The notes: generated by a model not told the origin, from the sequence alone. A stretch of 11,233 nucleotides of DNA from Prevotellaceae bacterium (GCA_031290375.1 JAITNR010000210.1:1-11233), one strand, 5' to 3'. Positions 1-7,543 are shown, counted from the stretch's first letter. Program-made: numbers and translations.

Positions 1-104
1 GAAAATACCGCAAAAAATATCAAATCGGAGACGATGTGAAAATCAAAATCGCCAAAGCAGACCTCACCAAACGATACTTGGACTTTCAGATAATTGAAAG
101 TTGA
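1..104 (+). CDS. rnr: Ribonuclease R, C-terminal end (5' part outside window)
   Basis: Only the last 33 codons are present, read from position 3 to the TGA at 102-104. The peptide has the pattern that closes the S1 RNA-binding domain of RNase R/RNase II proteins: a Tyr-x-Ile-Gly-Asp-x-Val-x-Ile-x-Ile strand, then Ala-Asp-Leu-x-x-Arg-x-Leu-Asp-Phe. In the family this 3'-5' exoribonuclease degrades structured RNA, and the S1 domain holds the substrate. The catalytic RNB domain is not visible here. The gene converges on the arginine decarboxylase gene. A 7-bp tandem repeat (TTGAAAG twice, 94-107) overlaps the stop codon. The identification rests on a short tail, so another S1-domain protein is possible. 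Confidence 0.6.
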   Translation, partial: KYRKKYQIGDDVKIKIAKADLTKRYLDFQIIES

Positions 105-107
105 AAG
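94..107. repeat. Two tandem copies of TTGAAAG across the rnr stop codon
   Basis: TTGAAAG occurs at 94-100 and again at 101-107, followed by TTT. The first copy encodes the last residues of rnr and the TGA stop lies at the junction with the second. Short tandem runs of this kind are, to my knowledge, common near gene ends in Bacteroidales. With only two units no function can be assigned. Confidence 0.35.
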
Positions 108-116
108 TTTAAAATT

Positions 117-287
117 AATCATTATTTTGCCTCTCACATATAATCTTCTGTTTAATTCACAATTAACTCTTGCTGTTGTTCTACTTCCACTTATTGTATC
201 AAGTACAATGTCATTTGTCCACGAAAGAATATGGTCTCGGACAAGCTCGCAAGTTTGATTCTTGTCTCCAATATTCACAGTTGCAGG
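117..287 (-). pseudogene. Decayed C-terminal fragment of a DNA (N6-adenine/N4-cytosine) methyltransferase
   Basis: The minus strand between the decarboxylase stop and rnr carries an open frame that reads like the C-terminal SAM-binding part of a beta-class DNA methyltransferase. A Pro-Ala-Thr at 287-279 recalls the His-Pro-Ala segment. The stretch at 248-219 (ELVRDHILSW) matches the helix before motif I. The stretch at 215-174 (NDIVLDTISGSRTT) lines up with the family motif I, typically DIVLDPFxGSGTT. ELNRRLY at 158-138 corresponds to the usual E/K-L-N-R-x-[FY]-IG segment. Motif I has Pro to Thr, Phe to Ile and Gly to Arg changes, and the Ile-Gly-Ile-Glu end is gone. No DPPY catalytic motif exists upstream, because the decarboxylase gene occupies that space. 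The piece is therefore most likely a non-functional relic of a restriction-modification or orphan methyltransferase gene. The frame is stop-free from an ATG at 377-375 to the window edge, but the parts inside speA and antisense to rnr show no family resemblance. Confidence 0.55.
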
Positions 288-297
288 CAAATAAAAA

Positions 298-1689
298 TCA
301 GTATCCCAAAATTTTAAGCATTGACTTGTAACTCTGTTCTTTTGCAAAAAGTTTGGTGGTGTATTCGCCGTTTTCATCCCGGTCTATTACTACAAGTTTT
401 GGACCGGGAATAAGACAGTGCTGTATTCCGCCGTAACCACCAAGTGATTCCTGATATGCTCCCATGTGAAAAAATCCAATAAACTGTTCTTCCTCGGCTG
501 TGATTTTCGGCATAAAAATGGCATTTGAATGTGCCTCTGCGTTGTAAAAATCTTCGCTGTCGCAAGTTAAACCGCCCAGATGAATACGTTCATATTCTGT
601 GTTCCAATTATTTATGGCGAGTACAACATAACGCTGGTTGATAGCCCACGTATCAGGCAGGGTGGTCATAAAACTGCTGTCTATCATATTCCATAACTCC
701 CTGTCGTTCTGTTGTTTTTGGTTGATAATGGAGTACAGCATTGCCCCGCTTTCACCCACTGTGTAAGAACCAAACTCTGTAAAGATGTGAGGTTCAGGCA
801 CATTTTGATTTTTACAGGTATTAAGAATTTGAGCAACAATCTCCTCTGCCATATACTCATAGTCGTACTCAAAATCCAAATGCGCCTGAATTGGAAAGCC
901 TCCGCCGATATTCAACGAATCAAGTTCAGGGCAGATTTTTTTCATTTCACAGTAGAGATTAACCACCTTGTTCAACTCATTCCAATAGTATGCAGTGTCG
1001 CGTATTCCCGTGTTGATAAAGAAGTGGAGCATCTTTAGACTCACATTTGGATTGCTCTGAATTTTATCCTGATAGTATGGAATAATATCGTTATATCTTA
1101 TTCCAAGCCTTGATGTATAGAAATCAAATTTGGGTTCTTCTTCCGCTGCAATTCTGATACCTACGTTGAATTTCAGATTTTCATTTATGTTAAACAAGTC
1201 CAATTCAAACTTATTGTCCAGGATGGGAATGATGTTGTTGAAGCCTGACTTCATTAAATCCTCGATGTTTTCGATATATTGGGGGCGTTTAAATCCATTA
1301 CAAATGATGAATGTATCTGTTTTAAGATGTCCTGTTTCGTATAGATTTTCAAGGATATTTATATCAAAAGCAGACGAAATTTCAATATGCACGTTGTGTT
1401 TTAATACCTCTTCCATTACAAACGAAAAATGAGAACTTTTTGTACAGTAACAATAGTTATAATCGCCTTTGTAATCAACTTTTGCCATTGCCACGTTGAA
1501 TGTACGGCGCGCTTTTTGAATATTTTGTCCTATTTTTGGCAAATACGTAATTCTAAGCGGCGTGCCATACTGCTTTATCACTTCCATCAATGAGATGCCA
1601 AACCAGTTTAATTCGCCTTCCTCTATTGTAAATTCGTCGTTTGGGAGCTCAAACGCCTGTTGAATCAGGTCAACATACTTATTTTTCAT
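298..1689 (-). CDS. speA: Arginine decarboxylase, PLP-dependent, short fold-III type
   Basis: This 463-residue protein closely resembles the ~465-residue enzymes annotated as arginine decarboxylase in Flavobacterium and relatives. These make agmatine from arginine for polyamine synthesis, in the cytoplasm. It has the alanine-racemase/ornithine-decarboxylase fold. The PLP lysine is expected at Lys84 in YCYCTKSSH, the phosphate-binding glycine loop is NIGGGFPI (260-267), and the C-terminal catalytic Cys-Asp pair is in TCDSEDF (Cys376). Segments EEEPKFDFYTSRLGIRY, TEFGSYTVGESGA and MIDSSFMTTLPDTWAINQR are typical of this group. The length is full: the end ...MLKILGY is the family's usual C-terminus and the ATG at 1689 gives the usual N-terminus. 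AAGG lies a few bases before the ATG. It lies 132 bp downstream of porU and has its own candidate promoter. No agmatinase gene is adjacent, so the exact substrate (arginine rather than another basic amino acid or carboxynorspermidine) rests on family resemblance. Confidence 0.85.
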   Translation of the reverse strand: MKNKYVDLIQQAFELPNDEFTIEEGELNWFGISLMEVIKQYGTPLRITYLPKIGQNIQKARRTFNVAMAKVDYKGDYNYCYCTKSSHFSFVMEEVLKHNVHIEISSAFDINILENLYETGHLKTDTFIICNGFKRPQYIENIEDLMKSGFNNIIPILDNKFELDLFNINENLKFNVGIRIAAEEEPKFDFYTSRLGIRYNDIIPYYQDKIQSNPNVSLKMLHFFINTGIRDTAYYWNELNKVVNLYCEMKKICPELDSLNIGGGFPIQAHLDFEYDYEYMAEEIVAQILNTCKNQNVPEPHIFTEFGSYTVGESGAMLYSIINQKQQNDRELWNMIDSSFMTTLPDTWAINQRYVVLAINNWNTEYERIHLGGLTCDSEDFYNAEAHSNAIFMPKITAEEEQFIGFFHMGAYQESLGGYGGIQHCLIPGPKLVVIDRDENGEYTTKLFAKEQSYKSMLKILGY

Positions 1690-1728
1690 TACCTTAATGC
1701 AAATTAGTTAATTTTGTTTGAAATATCA

Positions 1729-1780
1729 AATCCGACTTGCTTGGATTGTTTAAAAACATATAATTCAAGTTAATCGGATT
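1729..1780 (-). other. Imperfect inverted repeat (hairpin) in the speA leader / porU 3' region
   Basis: On the minus strand AATCCG (1780-1775) and ACTTG (1770-1766) can pair with CAAGT (1739-1735) and CGGATT (1734-1729). This gives an 11-bp stem with a 4-nt bulge on one side and a 26-nt loop. The outer arm sits where the speA transcript would begin if the -7 box at 1789-1782 is used. It could be a DNA operator dyad, a 5'-leader hairpin or a weak end-of-porU structure. No clean U-run follows, so it is not a convincing intrinsic terminator. Confidence 0.4.
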
Positions 1781-1781
1781 A

Positions 1782-1789
1782 CAAAGGTA
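1782..1789 (-). promoter_or_regulatory. Candidate -7 box for speA (TACCTTTG)
   Basis: On the minus strand this is a perfect match to the Bacteroidota -7 consensus TAnnTTTG, about 93 nt before the speA start and 33 nt after the porU stop. No clear TTTG -33 box is found 19-21 nt upstream, so the promoter is plausible but incomplete by sequence. Confidence 0.45.
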
Positions 1790-1821
1790 ATATTTTTATT
1801 TGAATTATACTTCACACCCAT

Positions 1822-4800
1822 TTATTTAATAATCAGTTTCACCGTTTTAAATTCGCTTTTTTCGCCTTGCGTGGATATTTCGAGACGGACAAGGTAAATT
1901 CCTGCCCTAACACTCATACCTTCGGCAGCAAAATCCCAACGTATTGCGGTTTGCGTGCCTGTGGTGGCGGTAACGGCAGCGGAATGCCAAAGTTGCCTCC
2001 CTGCAACGTCATAGACCTTTACAGTGATGTCGAGCGGCTTGTATGGGCGGTCGTGAGTAATTATAAAATTAACGAAATCAACAGCAGGGTTGGGGTATGC
2101 CGCTATACTGACGTCTATCTTGGTACTCTTTGACACCACAAAAGACATTACCTTTGAAGATGAATTGTTTTGCAAATCCCAAACTCTGAAAAAGAGGTTA
2201 TATTTGCCTTCTGCAAGATCAGACAGTTGATACTCAATTTTTCCCTCTTTGTAACTGCCCATTTTTGAAATATAATAATTGTTCAAAACAATCTCTTTGC
2301 TGTCATTTTTATCCATTCTCAGAATAATGTCGTGTCCTATGCCGCTACCAACTGTATTTATGCCGCTTTCGTCCGCTACTTCAGCGATAAACAGGGGTGA
2401 GGTGTTTATCGTTTGCCCTTCCTTAAAGGTGTAGGTATTCATAAAAAGTTCTATGTCGGGTCCTCGATTGTCGGGGGTTGGATTGGGGTTTTCGCCACCA
2501 ACAACAAAGTTTTCAAAACTGCCGTTGCCCTCTAATCCCTGACCGTCTTCGGTGGTGTAATAGACAATTCTGCCTGTTCCAAAGTTATATTTGATGTCTT
2601 TGGGTATCATAAACGTAATATTGAATTTCCCATCGGCTACCAGAGCCGAACCTCTGAAAATCAAGTTTGGACGGTCTTGATACTTAAAGGGTGTACTGCC
2701 CACGTCGTTGGCAAGAGTTGTAATGGTATCCACTTTATCAAACACATTTACAGTAATATAGCCGTTGTAATTAAGAATTTCATCGCCATAGCGTGTTTCG
2801 ATATGCCCTGCAATATTAACCACACTCAGAGCGGAAATAGTGTCGTACATCAGAGAATTAACAGGCTGATAGTTAATGCTGTCCGTAATTACATTTACTT
2901 GATAGGGATAGACGAGTTTCAGGGCAGGGTCGCCTATAAGCATAAACGAAAACTTGTTTGCATCGTTTATCTGTAGGTTTTTAGCCCGTTTTAAAATTTC
3001 TCCCAAAGTAAGAGGTTCATCTGTTATAGAGTCTTTTCTAAAAATATTTTCCGAAAAATATCTGTTCAATGTAGTATTTCCATTGGAGAAAACAGTTCTC
3101 GTAGTTGTGAAAAGAGCCATTGTTCCGCCTTTTTTATTCCAAAGAAGCTGTTCTCCGCCCGATTCTATAAATTGGTCAAATCCGCTGAAATCACAGGTTG
3201 CCGTAACAAACAGAGGATATTTGTCGTTGGACATATTCACAATTTTAGAAGTAGTCAGCAGTTTTTCGTTAGTCCAGCCATTGTATGAGCCGTGTCCCAT
3301 ATAGTTAATCATCAAAACACCCTGCTTTATGCAGTTGTCAAGCATATCGTTAGCCAGAGGATAACTTTCGCCTGCGGCAGAGGTTTCCTGTTTAAACGCG
3401 TCTAAAAATAATTTTTTGATTAACACATCATTATTTGCTTGCTGGGCAACACCTGCAACTTCATTGGCACTGTTCATATGTGAATTGCCATCTCCGTCAT
3501 CGCCAATAAAGAGGAGGGTATTTTTCCAATCGCCACGAACGGCGTTGTTCATATAGGATATGGTTTTATCCACAGCCGCTTTTGCCTGTTCGGCGGTGGA
3601 TACGGGGAAACGACCTATTCCTATTTTGATTTTGTTGCTCGCATTGGCAAGCATTGCCACATCGTTGTCGTCCAAATAGCCAAAATAGTCGTCCGAAACA
3701 TAGGCACTGATTACATTGGTCGAATTTACAGCCTGATAGGTAAGCAGTTTATTGAGTTTATCGCCATTTTTCAGAATATTGCGATTGTCATAAGTGCCAT
3801 CCCCGAAAAGCAAAAGATATTTCGGCACATTGCCCGAAGCCAGACCTCTGTCGTAGAACATTTTCATAAACCTGCGATACGCCGTTGCATCAGGCGTACC
3901 TGACGAAAATTCATTATAAACATGCTGAACATCAACAATATGTGTCCTAATACCGTCTTCTGCCGAGTGTATTGCTGCCAAGCGTTCAGCTTGCTGTAAA
4001 AAACTGCTGTGCGAAATGATTATCATATCCGCTTGTGGTAATGCGTGCAGGTTTTGATTAGGAATTACGCCAATGACAATCGGCTTGGGAAAGTTACCGC
4101 TCGGATTTATTGCCAAAAACTGCCTTACAGAATTGGTATTTGCGATAAAATTCAATTCGTTGCTACTCTGTGTAGATGGCACAATACCGATGTTGTCTGC
4201 TTCTGTTAATTCCCAGATTTGATAGGCGTTAGGGGTATTTGTGGTTAAACAAAACTTGTTTGTCTTATTTTGCCCCAGATTATCAACATTTCTGAAATAA
4301 AACTCGTTATTATCAATTGTTAAGGCTCTGGTGATATTAAATTCAAAAAAATTGAGATAGGCAGCAGTGGAAGGCAAACTGTAGTTCAACTGTACAGTTA
4401 ATTGATTGGCACTCTGAGGAGTAAAGTCAAAGGCAGCATCTTTGGTAGAAGCTTTTTCGTACTGATTACCGCTGTTTCGGGCGGGTATCGGAACAGTATT
4501 GACTACTGAGCCATTCACATTTACCGACAAATTTGTGTTCGCGGTAGCCTTTGAAGCAACATCAATCCTGAATTTTGCCTGTTGGAACAATATATTTTTT
4601 TTATCAAAAGAAAAAAAGTAATAAGGGTGCTGACTGTTAAACTCCTCTCCGTAAAATTCGCGTCCGCCGTTGGCAAGATTTACCAAATCTTCTTCGTGGA
4701 GGTCATAGTCTGTAAAAGATGTAATATTTTCTGGATTTTGCTGACTTTCAGCCTGTTGCAAAGAAATTCTTTTGCCCTCCCCAAATTTCGAGGTTATGAA

Positions 4801-5235
4801 ATAATACCCTAAATCCGAATAGTGATTTTTACTGTGATAGAACATAGTTTTCGAATCGGTTGTAGAGCCGTACTTCCATGACTCCGTTCCCTGTGCATAG
4901 AAAAGTATGTAATCACCTGCGTTGAACACGTTGTCTGAGCCTTTGTTCATATAAATTGCCACTTCGGGCAAATCGTCAATGTAAGGCTCTGTAAAGCGTT
5001 CAGGCAACAATGCTCCGCCGTAGCCATATACCCTTACCTGAGCAGGATTGATGCCCATTGAGTTCAAATCCTCGTAAGTAAGTTTGTAGATGCCATTTTT
5101 GGCAACGGCAATCTTTATCCATCTCCCCGAACTCAACACCGAAGATCCGGCATAACGTGCAGGATCATTGATTGTCTGTGCATTAACAGAAACAACCCAA
5201 ATAAATATCGACAGTATTAAAGCAATTTTTTTCAT
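1822..5235 (-). CDS. porU: Type IX secretion system sortase PorU (peptidase C25, gingipain-like)
   Basis: PorU is the cell-surface cysteine protease of the T9SS. It removes the C-terminal signal domain of secreted cargo and attaches the cargo to the outer-membrane glycolipid. The 1137-residue protein starts with a signal peptide (residues 1-19, cleavage after Val-Asn-Ala). A beta-rich N-terminal region follows, then the C25 domain at about 400-775. His648 in MGHGS and Cys681 in TATCDFSGFD form the catalytic pair; their 33-residue spacing equals that of His211/Cys244 in gingipain RgpB. FMLIGDPALKL closes the domain. Ig-like strands follow, and residues ~1045-1137 form a T9SS C-terminal domain with PNP (1048-1050), a Gly-Ile-Tyr-Leu-Val strand and a final KLIIK. 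PorU of Porphyromonas gingivalis also carries such a domain but is reported to keep it. The size fits the family. The start at 5235 is set by the signal peptide. porV, often next to porU, is absent here. Confidence 0.93.
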   Translation of the reverse strand: MKKIALILSIFIWVVSVNAQTINDPARYAGSSVLSSGRWIKIAVAKNGIYKLTYEDLNSMGINPAQVRVYGYGGALLPERFTEPYIDDLPEVAIYMNKGSDNVFNAGDYILFYAQGTESWKYGSTTDSKTMFYHSKNHYSDLGYYFITSKFGEGKRISLQQAESQQNPENITSFTDYDLHEEDLVNLANGGREFYGEEFNSQHPYYFFSFDKKNILFQQAKFRIDVASKATANTNLSVNVNGSVVNTVPIPARNSGNQYEKASTKDAAFDFTPQSANQLTVQLNYSLPSTAAYLNFFEFNITRALTIDNNEFYFRNVDNLGQNKTNKFCLTTNTPNAYQIWELTEADNIGIVPSTQSSNELNFIANTNSVRQFLAINPSGNFPKPIVIGVIPNQNLHALPQADMIIISHSSFLQQAERLAAIHSAEDGIRTHIVDVQHVYNEFSSGTPDATAYRRFMKMFYDRGLASGNVPKYLLLFGDGTYDNRNILKNGDKLNKLLTYQAVNSTNVISAYVSDDYFGYLDDNDVAMLANASNKIKIGIGRFPVSTAEQAKAAVDKTISYMNNAVRGDWKNTLLFIGDDGDGNSHMNSANEVAGVAQQANNDVLIKKLFLDAFKQETSAAGESYPLANDMLDNCIKQGVLMINYMGHGSYNGWTNEKLLTTSKIVNMSNDKYPLFVTATCDFSGFDQFIESGGEQLLWNKKGGTMALFTTTRTVFSNGNTTLNRYFSENIFRKDSITDEPLTLGEILKRAKNLQINDANKFSFMLIGDPALKLVYPYQVNVITDSINYQPVNSLMYDTISALSVVNIAGHIETRYGDEILNYNGYITVNVFDKVDTITTLANDVGSTPFKYQDRPNLIFRGSALVADGKFNITFMIPKDIKYNFGTGRIVYYTTEDGQGLEGNGSFENFVVGGENPNPTPDNRGPDIELFMNTYTFKEGQTINTSPLFIAEVADESGINTVGSGIGHDIILRMDKNDSKEIVLNNYYISKMGSYKEGKIEYQLSDLAEGKYNLFFRVWDLQNNSSSKVMSFVVSKSTKIDVSIAAYPNPAVDFVNFIITHDRPYKPLDITVKVYDVAGRQLWHSAAVTATTGTQTAIRWDFAAEGMSVRAGIYLVRLEISTQGEKSEFKTVKLIIK

Positions 5236-5331
5236 CTTCTTTAGATATTAGAACCAAGATATTGTATTTTTTTGTGTTTTGACGTTCATTTTAAAGGCAA
5301 AGCAGCAAAGTTGCCAATTCCCAATTTTTTT

Positions 5332-5362
5332 CAAAGTTAATCTATTTTTCCCAAATCTTAAA
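5332..5362 (-). promoter_or_regulatory. Candidate porU promoter (TTTA-N19-TAACTTTG)
   Basis: On the minus strand TAACTTTG (5339-5332) matches the -7 consensus TAnnTTTG, and TTTA (5362-5359) is a one-mismatch -33 box at the preferred 19-nt spacing. The predicted transcript would start roughly 90 nt before the porU ATG and just after the recQ stop, which would uncouple porU from recQ. The 166-bp recQ-porU gap holds nothing else except a weak GGCAA/TTGCC inverted pair (5296-5315). Confidence 0.45.
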
Positions 5363-5401
5363 ATAAAAATCGTTGTTTTGGGGGATGAGTTTCCTTCTAA
5401 C

Positions 5402-7315
5402 TTACGGTCGTAATTCCAGCAAAAGTTTTGAGTTTTGAAAGATTTTGTTTTCGTCCAAAAGTTTACGGGTAACAAAAACAACGTCTTCCTGCTTTGTTCG
5501 CATCCGCATGGTCAAATCGTTTATTGACATCGGATTATCTCGCAAAATAGCAACTATTTGCTTCCTCAAAACCTCAAAACGATTTGCATTAACCTCCTTT
5601 GACTTTTTTTCCCTGCAAACAGAGCAAGTTCCGCAGGGAATAGTATTTTTTTCGCCAAAATAGATTAAAAGTTTTTGGTTCAGGCAGTTGTCCAAATCTT
5701 CGGCGTAGTTCAAAACAGCATCAATCTGTGCGACATAGTGCTCTTTCCTCTGTTCATAAACCGCTTTTGGAATAACTAAATCTTCCGTATCTACCCTCGA
5801 TTGTGTGTAGATTAACAAAGGAGTTTTTTTGAAGGGAACATATTTTATAATCCCAAGTTTTGAAAGTTTTATCAGATTATCATAAACCTCGTTCCTCGTA
5901 TTGCCCAAACGTTCAGCTATTGCGGACTCGTTGATATGCACCATTTGTGCAAAAAGTCCTGTGTATGAACGCAGAATTATCTCTATAAGTCTCTCTGTGT
6001 TAGAATTTTGCGAACGAAAAGAATATAATTCTTCTCTTGTGGTTACAAACATCAGTACGGAGGGGTTGTCTAACTCTTCTGTCAATTCGATGTAGCCTGA
6101 GAGTTCGAGTATTTTCAGTGCCGAATAAGTCTGATTTGCATTGAATCTCCACGTTTTGCAAAAATCAAACAAATCAAACGCATAAACTGCCTCAAATCCT
6201 GCACCAACCGCCAAAGTGTAGTAGTTGGCAAGTGCCTGATAAACTTTCCGAATAAACTCTTTTTGCGGAAAATTGTCGGATATTCTGCGTTTAAGTTTTG
6301 CTCCGTCAGCTTCGTTGTAGAGCAGTATTGCAAACGCCGTTTGTTCATCTCTGCCTGCTCTGCCCGCCTCTTGAAAATATGCTTCGAGCGAGTCGGGAAG
6401 TTCAAAATGAATGACAGTTCTCACATCGGGCTTGTCAATGCCCATTCCAAAAGCGTTGGTGGATACCATTACCCTTACAGTGCTTTTTTTCCACAAATCC
6501 TGCCTTTGATTTTTGTCCTCACTCCTCAATCCTGCGTGAAAAAAGTCAGCTTTTATGTGATTCTTATTCAGAAAATCGGCAATCTCTTTTGTCTGATTTC
6601 GACTGCGTACATATATCACTGACGAGCCCTGAACACTTTTTAAAATTCTCAAAATTTGCTCAAATTTATTCTCCGTATGGCGAACAACATAGTTCAGATT
6701 TTTTCGCTCAAAACTTTTTCTGAAAACTTTTTTTTTCTTAAAAAGAAGTTTATTTTGTATGTCATCAATTACCAGCGAAGTGGCGGTAGCAGTAAGAGCC
6801 AATATTGGAATATCCTTACCTACTACCTTCAAAATATCGGCAATCAGCAGATAATTTGGACGAAAATCGTAACCCCACTGCGAAATACAGTGTGCTTCAT
6901 CAACGGCTATCATAGTGATATTTAGAAAATTACACCGTTTTATGAACAAATCTGTTTTTAGCCTTTCCGGTGAAACATATAGAAATTTAAAATTGCCGTA
7001 CTGACAATTTTCGAGTGTAAGCAAAATCTGTTCGTGCGTCATACCCGAATATATAGCCTCCGCCTTAATGCCGCGTGCCTTGAGGTTATCCACCTGATCT
7101 TTCATCAGGGCAATTAACGGCGACACCACCAGACACAATCCCTCACGAGCCATAGCAGGCACCTGAAAGGTTATTGACTTGCCGCCACCCGTTGGCATCA
7201 GAGCTAACGCACTTTGCCCATCGGCAATGGCTGTAATGATTTCGAGTTGCAACGTCCTGAAAGAGTCAAAACCCCAATAATCTTTTAATATTTTGTAAAA
7301 AATTTCTTCTTTCAC
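5402..7315 (-). CDS. recQ: ATP-dependent DNA helicase RecQ
   Basis: This is a 637-residue superfamily 2 3'-5' DNA helicase of recombination and replication-fork repair. All RecQ motifs are present: motif 0 (FRTLQ, 19-23), Walker A (PTGGGKS, 41-47), the DEAH box (139-142) with the following aromatic-rich loop HCISQWGYDFRP, TATAT (175-179), and motif VI (QEAGRAGRD, 315-323). The RecQ zinc site has four cysteines at 544, 561, 564 and 567 in the CLNQKLLIYFGE...CGTCSVC arrangement. A short winged-helix tail ends the protein and no HRDC domain is seen, as in the shorter of the RecQ forms found in Bacteroidota. The start codon is GTG at 7315-7313: a TGA lies in frame two codons upstream, and the next in-frame Met (40) would remove motif 0. 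A run of nine adenines on the coding strand (6736-6728) encodes Lys194-196. Confidence 0.93.
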   Translation of the reverse strand: MKEEIFYKILKDYWGFDSFRTLQLEIITAIADGQSALALMPTGGGKSITFQVPAMAREGLCLVVSPLIALMKDQVDNLKARGIKAEAIYSGMTHEQILLTLENCQYGNFKFLYVSPERLKTDLFIKRCNFLNITMIAVDEAHCISQWGYDFRPNYLLIADILKVVGKDIPILALTATATSLVIDDIQNKLLFKKKKVFRKSFERKNLNYVVRHTENKFEQILRILKSVQGSSVIYVRSRNQTKEIADFLNKNHIKADFFHAGLRSEDKNQRQDLWKKSTVRVMVSTNAFGMGIDKPDVRTVIHFELPDSLEAYFQEAGRAGRDEQTAFAILLYNEADGAKLKRRISDNFPQKEFIRKVYQALANYYTLAVGAGFEAVYAFDLFDFCKTWRFNANQTYSALKILELSGYIELTEELDNPSVLMFVTTREELYSFRSQNSNTERLIEIILRSYTGLFAQMVHINESAIAERLGNTRNEVYDNLIKLSKLGIIKYVPFKKTPLLIYTQSRVDTEDLVIPKAVYEQRKEHYVAQIDAVLNYAEDLDNCLNQKLLIYFGEKNTIPCGTCSVCREKKSKEVNANRFEVLRKQIVAILRDNPMSINDLTMRMRTKQEDVVFVTRKLLDENKIFQNSKLLLELRP

Positions 7316-7351
7316 GTATCAATTTTCAGTGAGCAGTTTTTTATATTTCTG

Positions 7352-7359
7352 CAAAATTA
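7352..7359 (-). promoter_or_regulatory. Possible recQ-proximal -7 box (TAATTTTG)
   Basis: It matches TAnnTTTG on the minus strand about 37-44 nt before the recQ GTG. No -33 box sits at the right distance, so this is weaker than the promoter at 7513-7543 and may be chance in AT-rich DNA. Confidence 0.2.
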
Positions 7360-7369
7360 GTATTATTTT

Positions 7370-7504
7370 CTACAATTCGGTTAATTTTTTGAAACCCAAA
7401 TGAAAATGTTTTTTGCAACCGTTACATTGCCATTTCTGCTCTCCGTTGCCTGATTTGCCTTGCTTTACCCAGAATTTCTGTCGTATGTACAATCCATTAA
7501 TCTT
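7370..7504 (-). pseudogene. Possible remnant of an IS1-type transposase zinc ribbon
   Basis: On the minus strand a frame ending at TAG (7372-7370) encodes WVKQGKSGNGEQKWQCNGCK followed by KHF. This resembles the second half of the N-terminal zinc ribbon of IS1 InsA-like and related transposases, where an N-G-K-x(n)-G-x-Q-R-[YW]-x-C-x-x-C-x-x-x-F pattern is usual. The first Cys pair of the ribbon is not seen upstream, and no helix-turn-helix or DDE part follows before the stop. It is at best a broken fragment. It lies in the untranslated leader expected for recQ. The match is short and comes from pattern recognition only. Confidence 0.35.
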
Positions 7505-7512
7505 TCTGAATA

Positions 7513-7543
7513 CAAAGATACAAAATAACACTGATAATTCAAA
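7513..7543 (-). promoter_or_regulatory. Textbook Bacteroidota promoter, reading toward recQ (TTTG-N19-TATCTTTG)
   Basis: On the minus strand TTTG (7543-7540) and TATCTTTG (7520-7513) are separated by exactly 19 nt, a full match to the primary sigma-factor consensus of Bacteroidota. Transcription would begin near 7506 and run toward recQ, giving a leader of about 190 nt that contains the transposase-like remnant. It could be the main recQ promoter, or one that once served the lost element. Confidence 0.6.

Noticed and set aside
249..265. tRNA-like T-arm: GCAAG, 7-nt loop TTTGATT, CTTGT
   Set aside because: No matching acceptor, D or anticodon stems are found around it, the loop lacks the TTC, and the segment is explained by the methyltransferase-like reading frame.
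5296..5315. GGCAA/TTGCC inverted repeat after recQ as a terminator
   Set aside because: Only five base pairs with a 10-nt loop and no U-run. Too weak to call.
5248..5481. 77-residue minus-strand open frame between recQ and porU
   Set aside because: It overlaps the recQ 3' end in another frame, has low-complexity composition, no recognisable domain, and crosses the candidate porU promoter.
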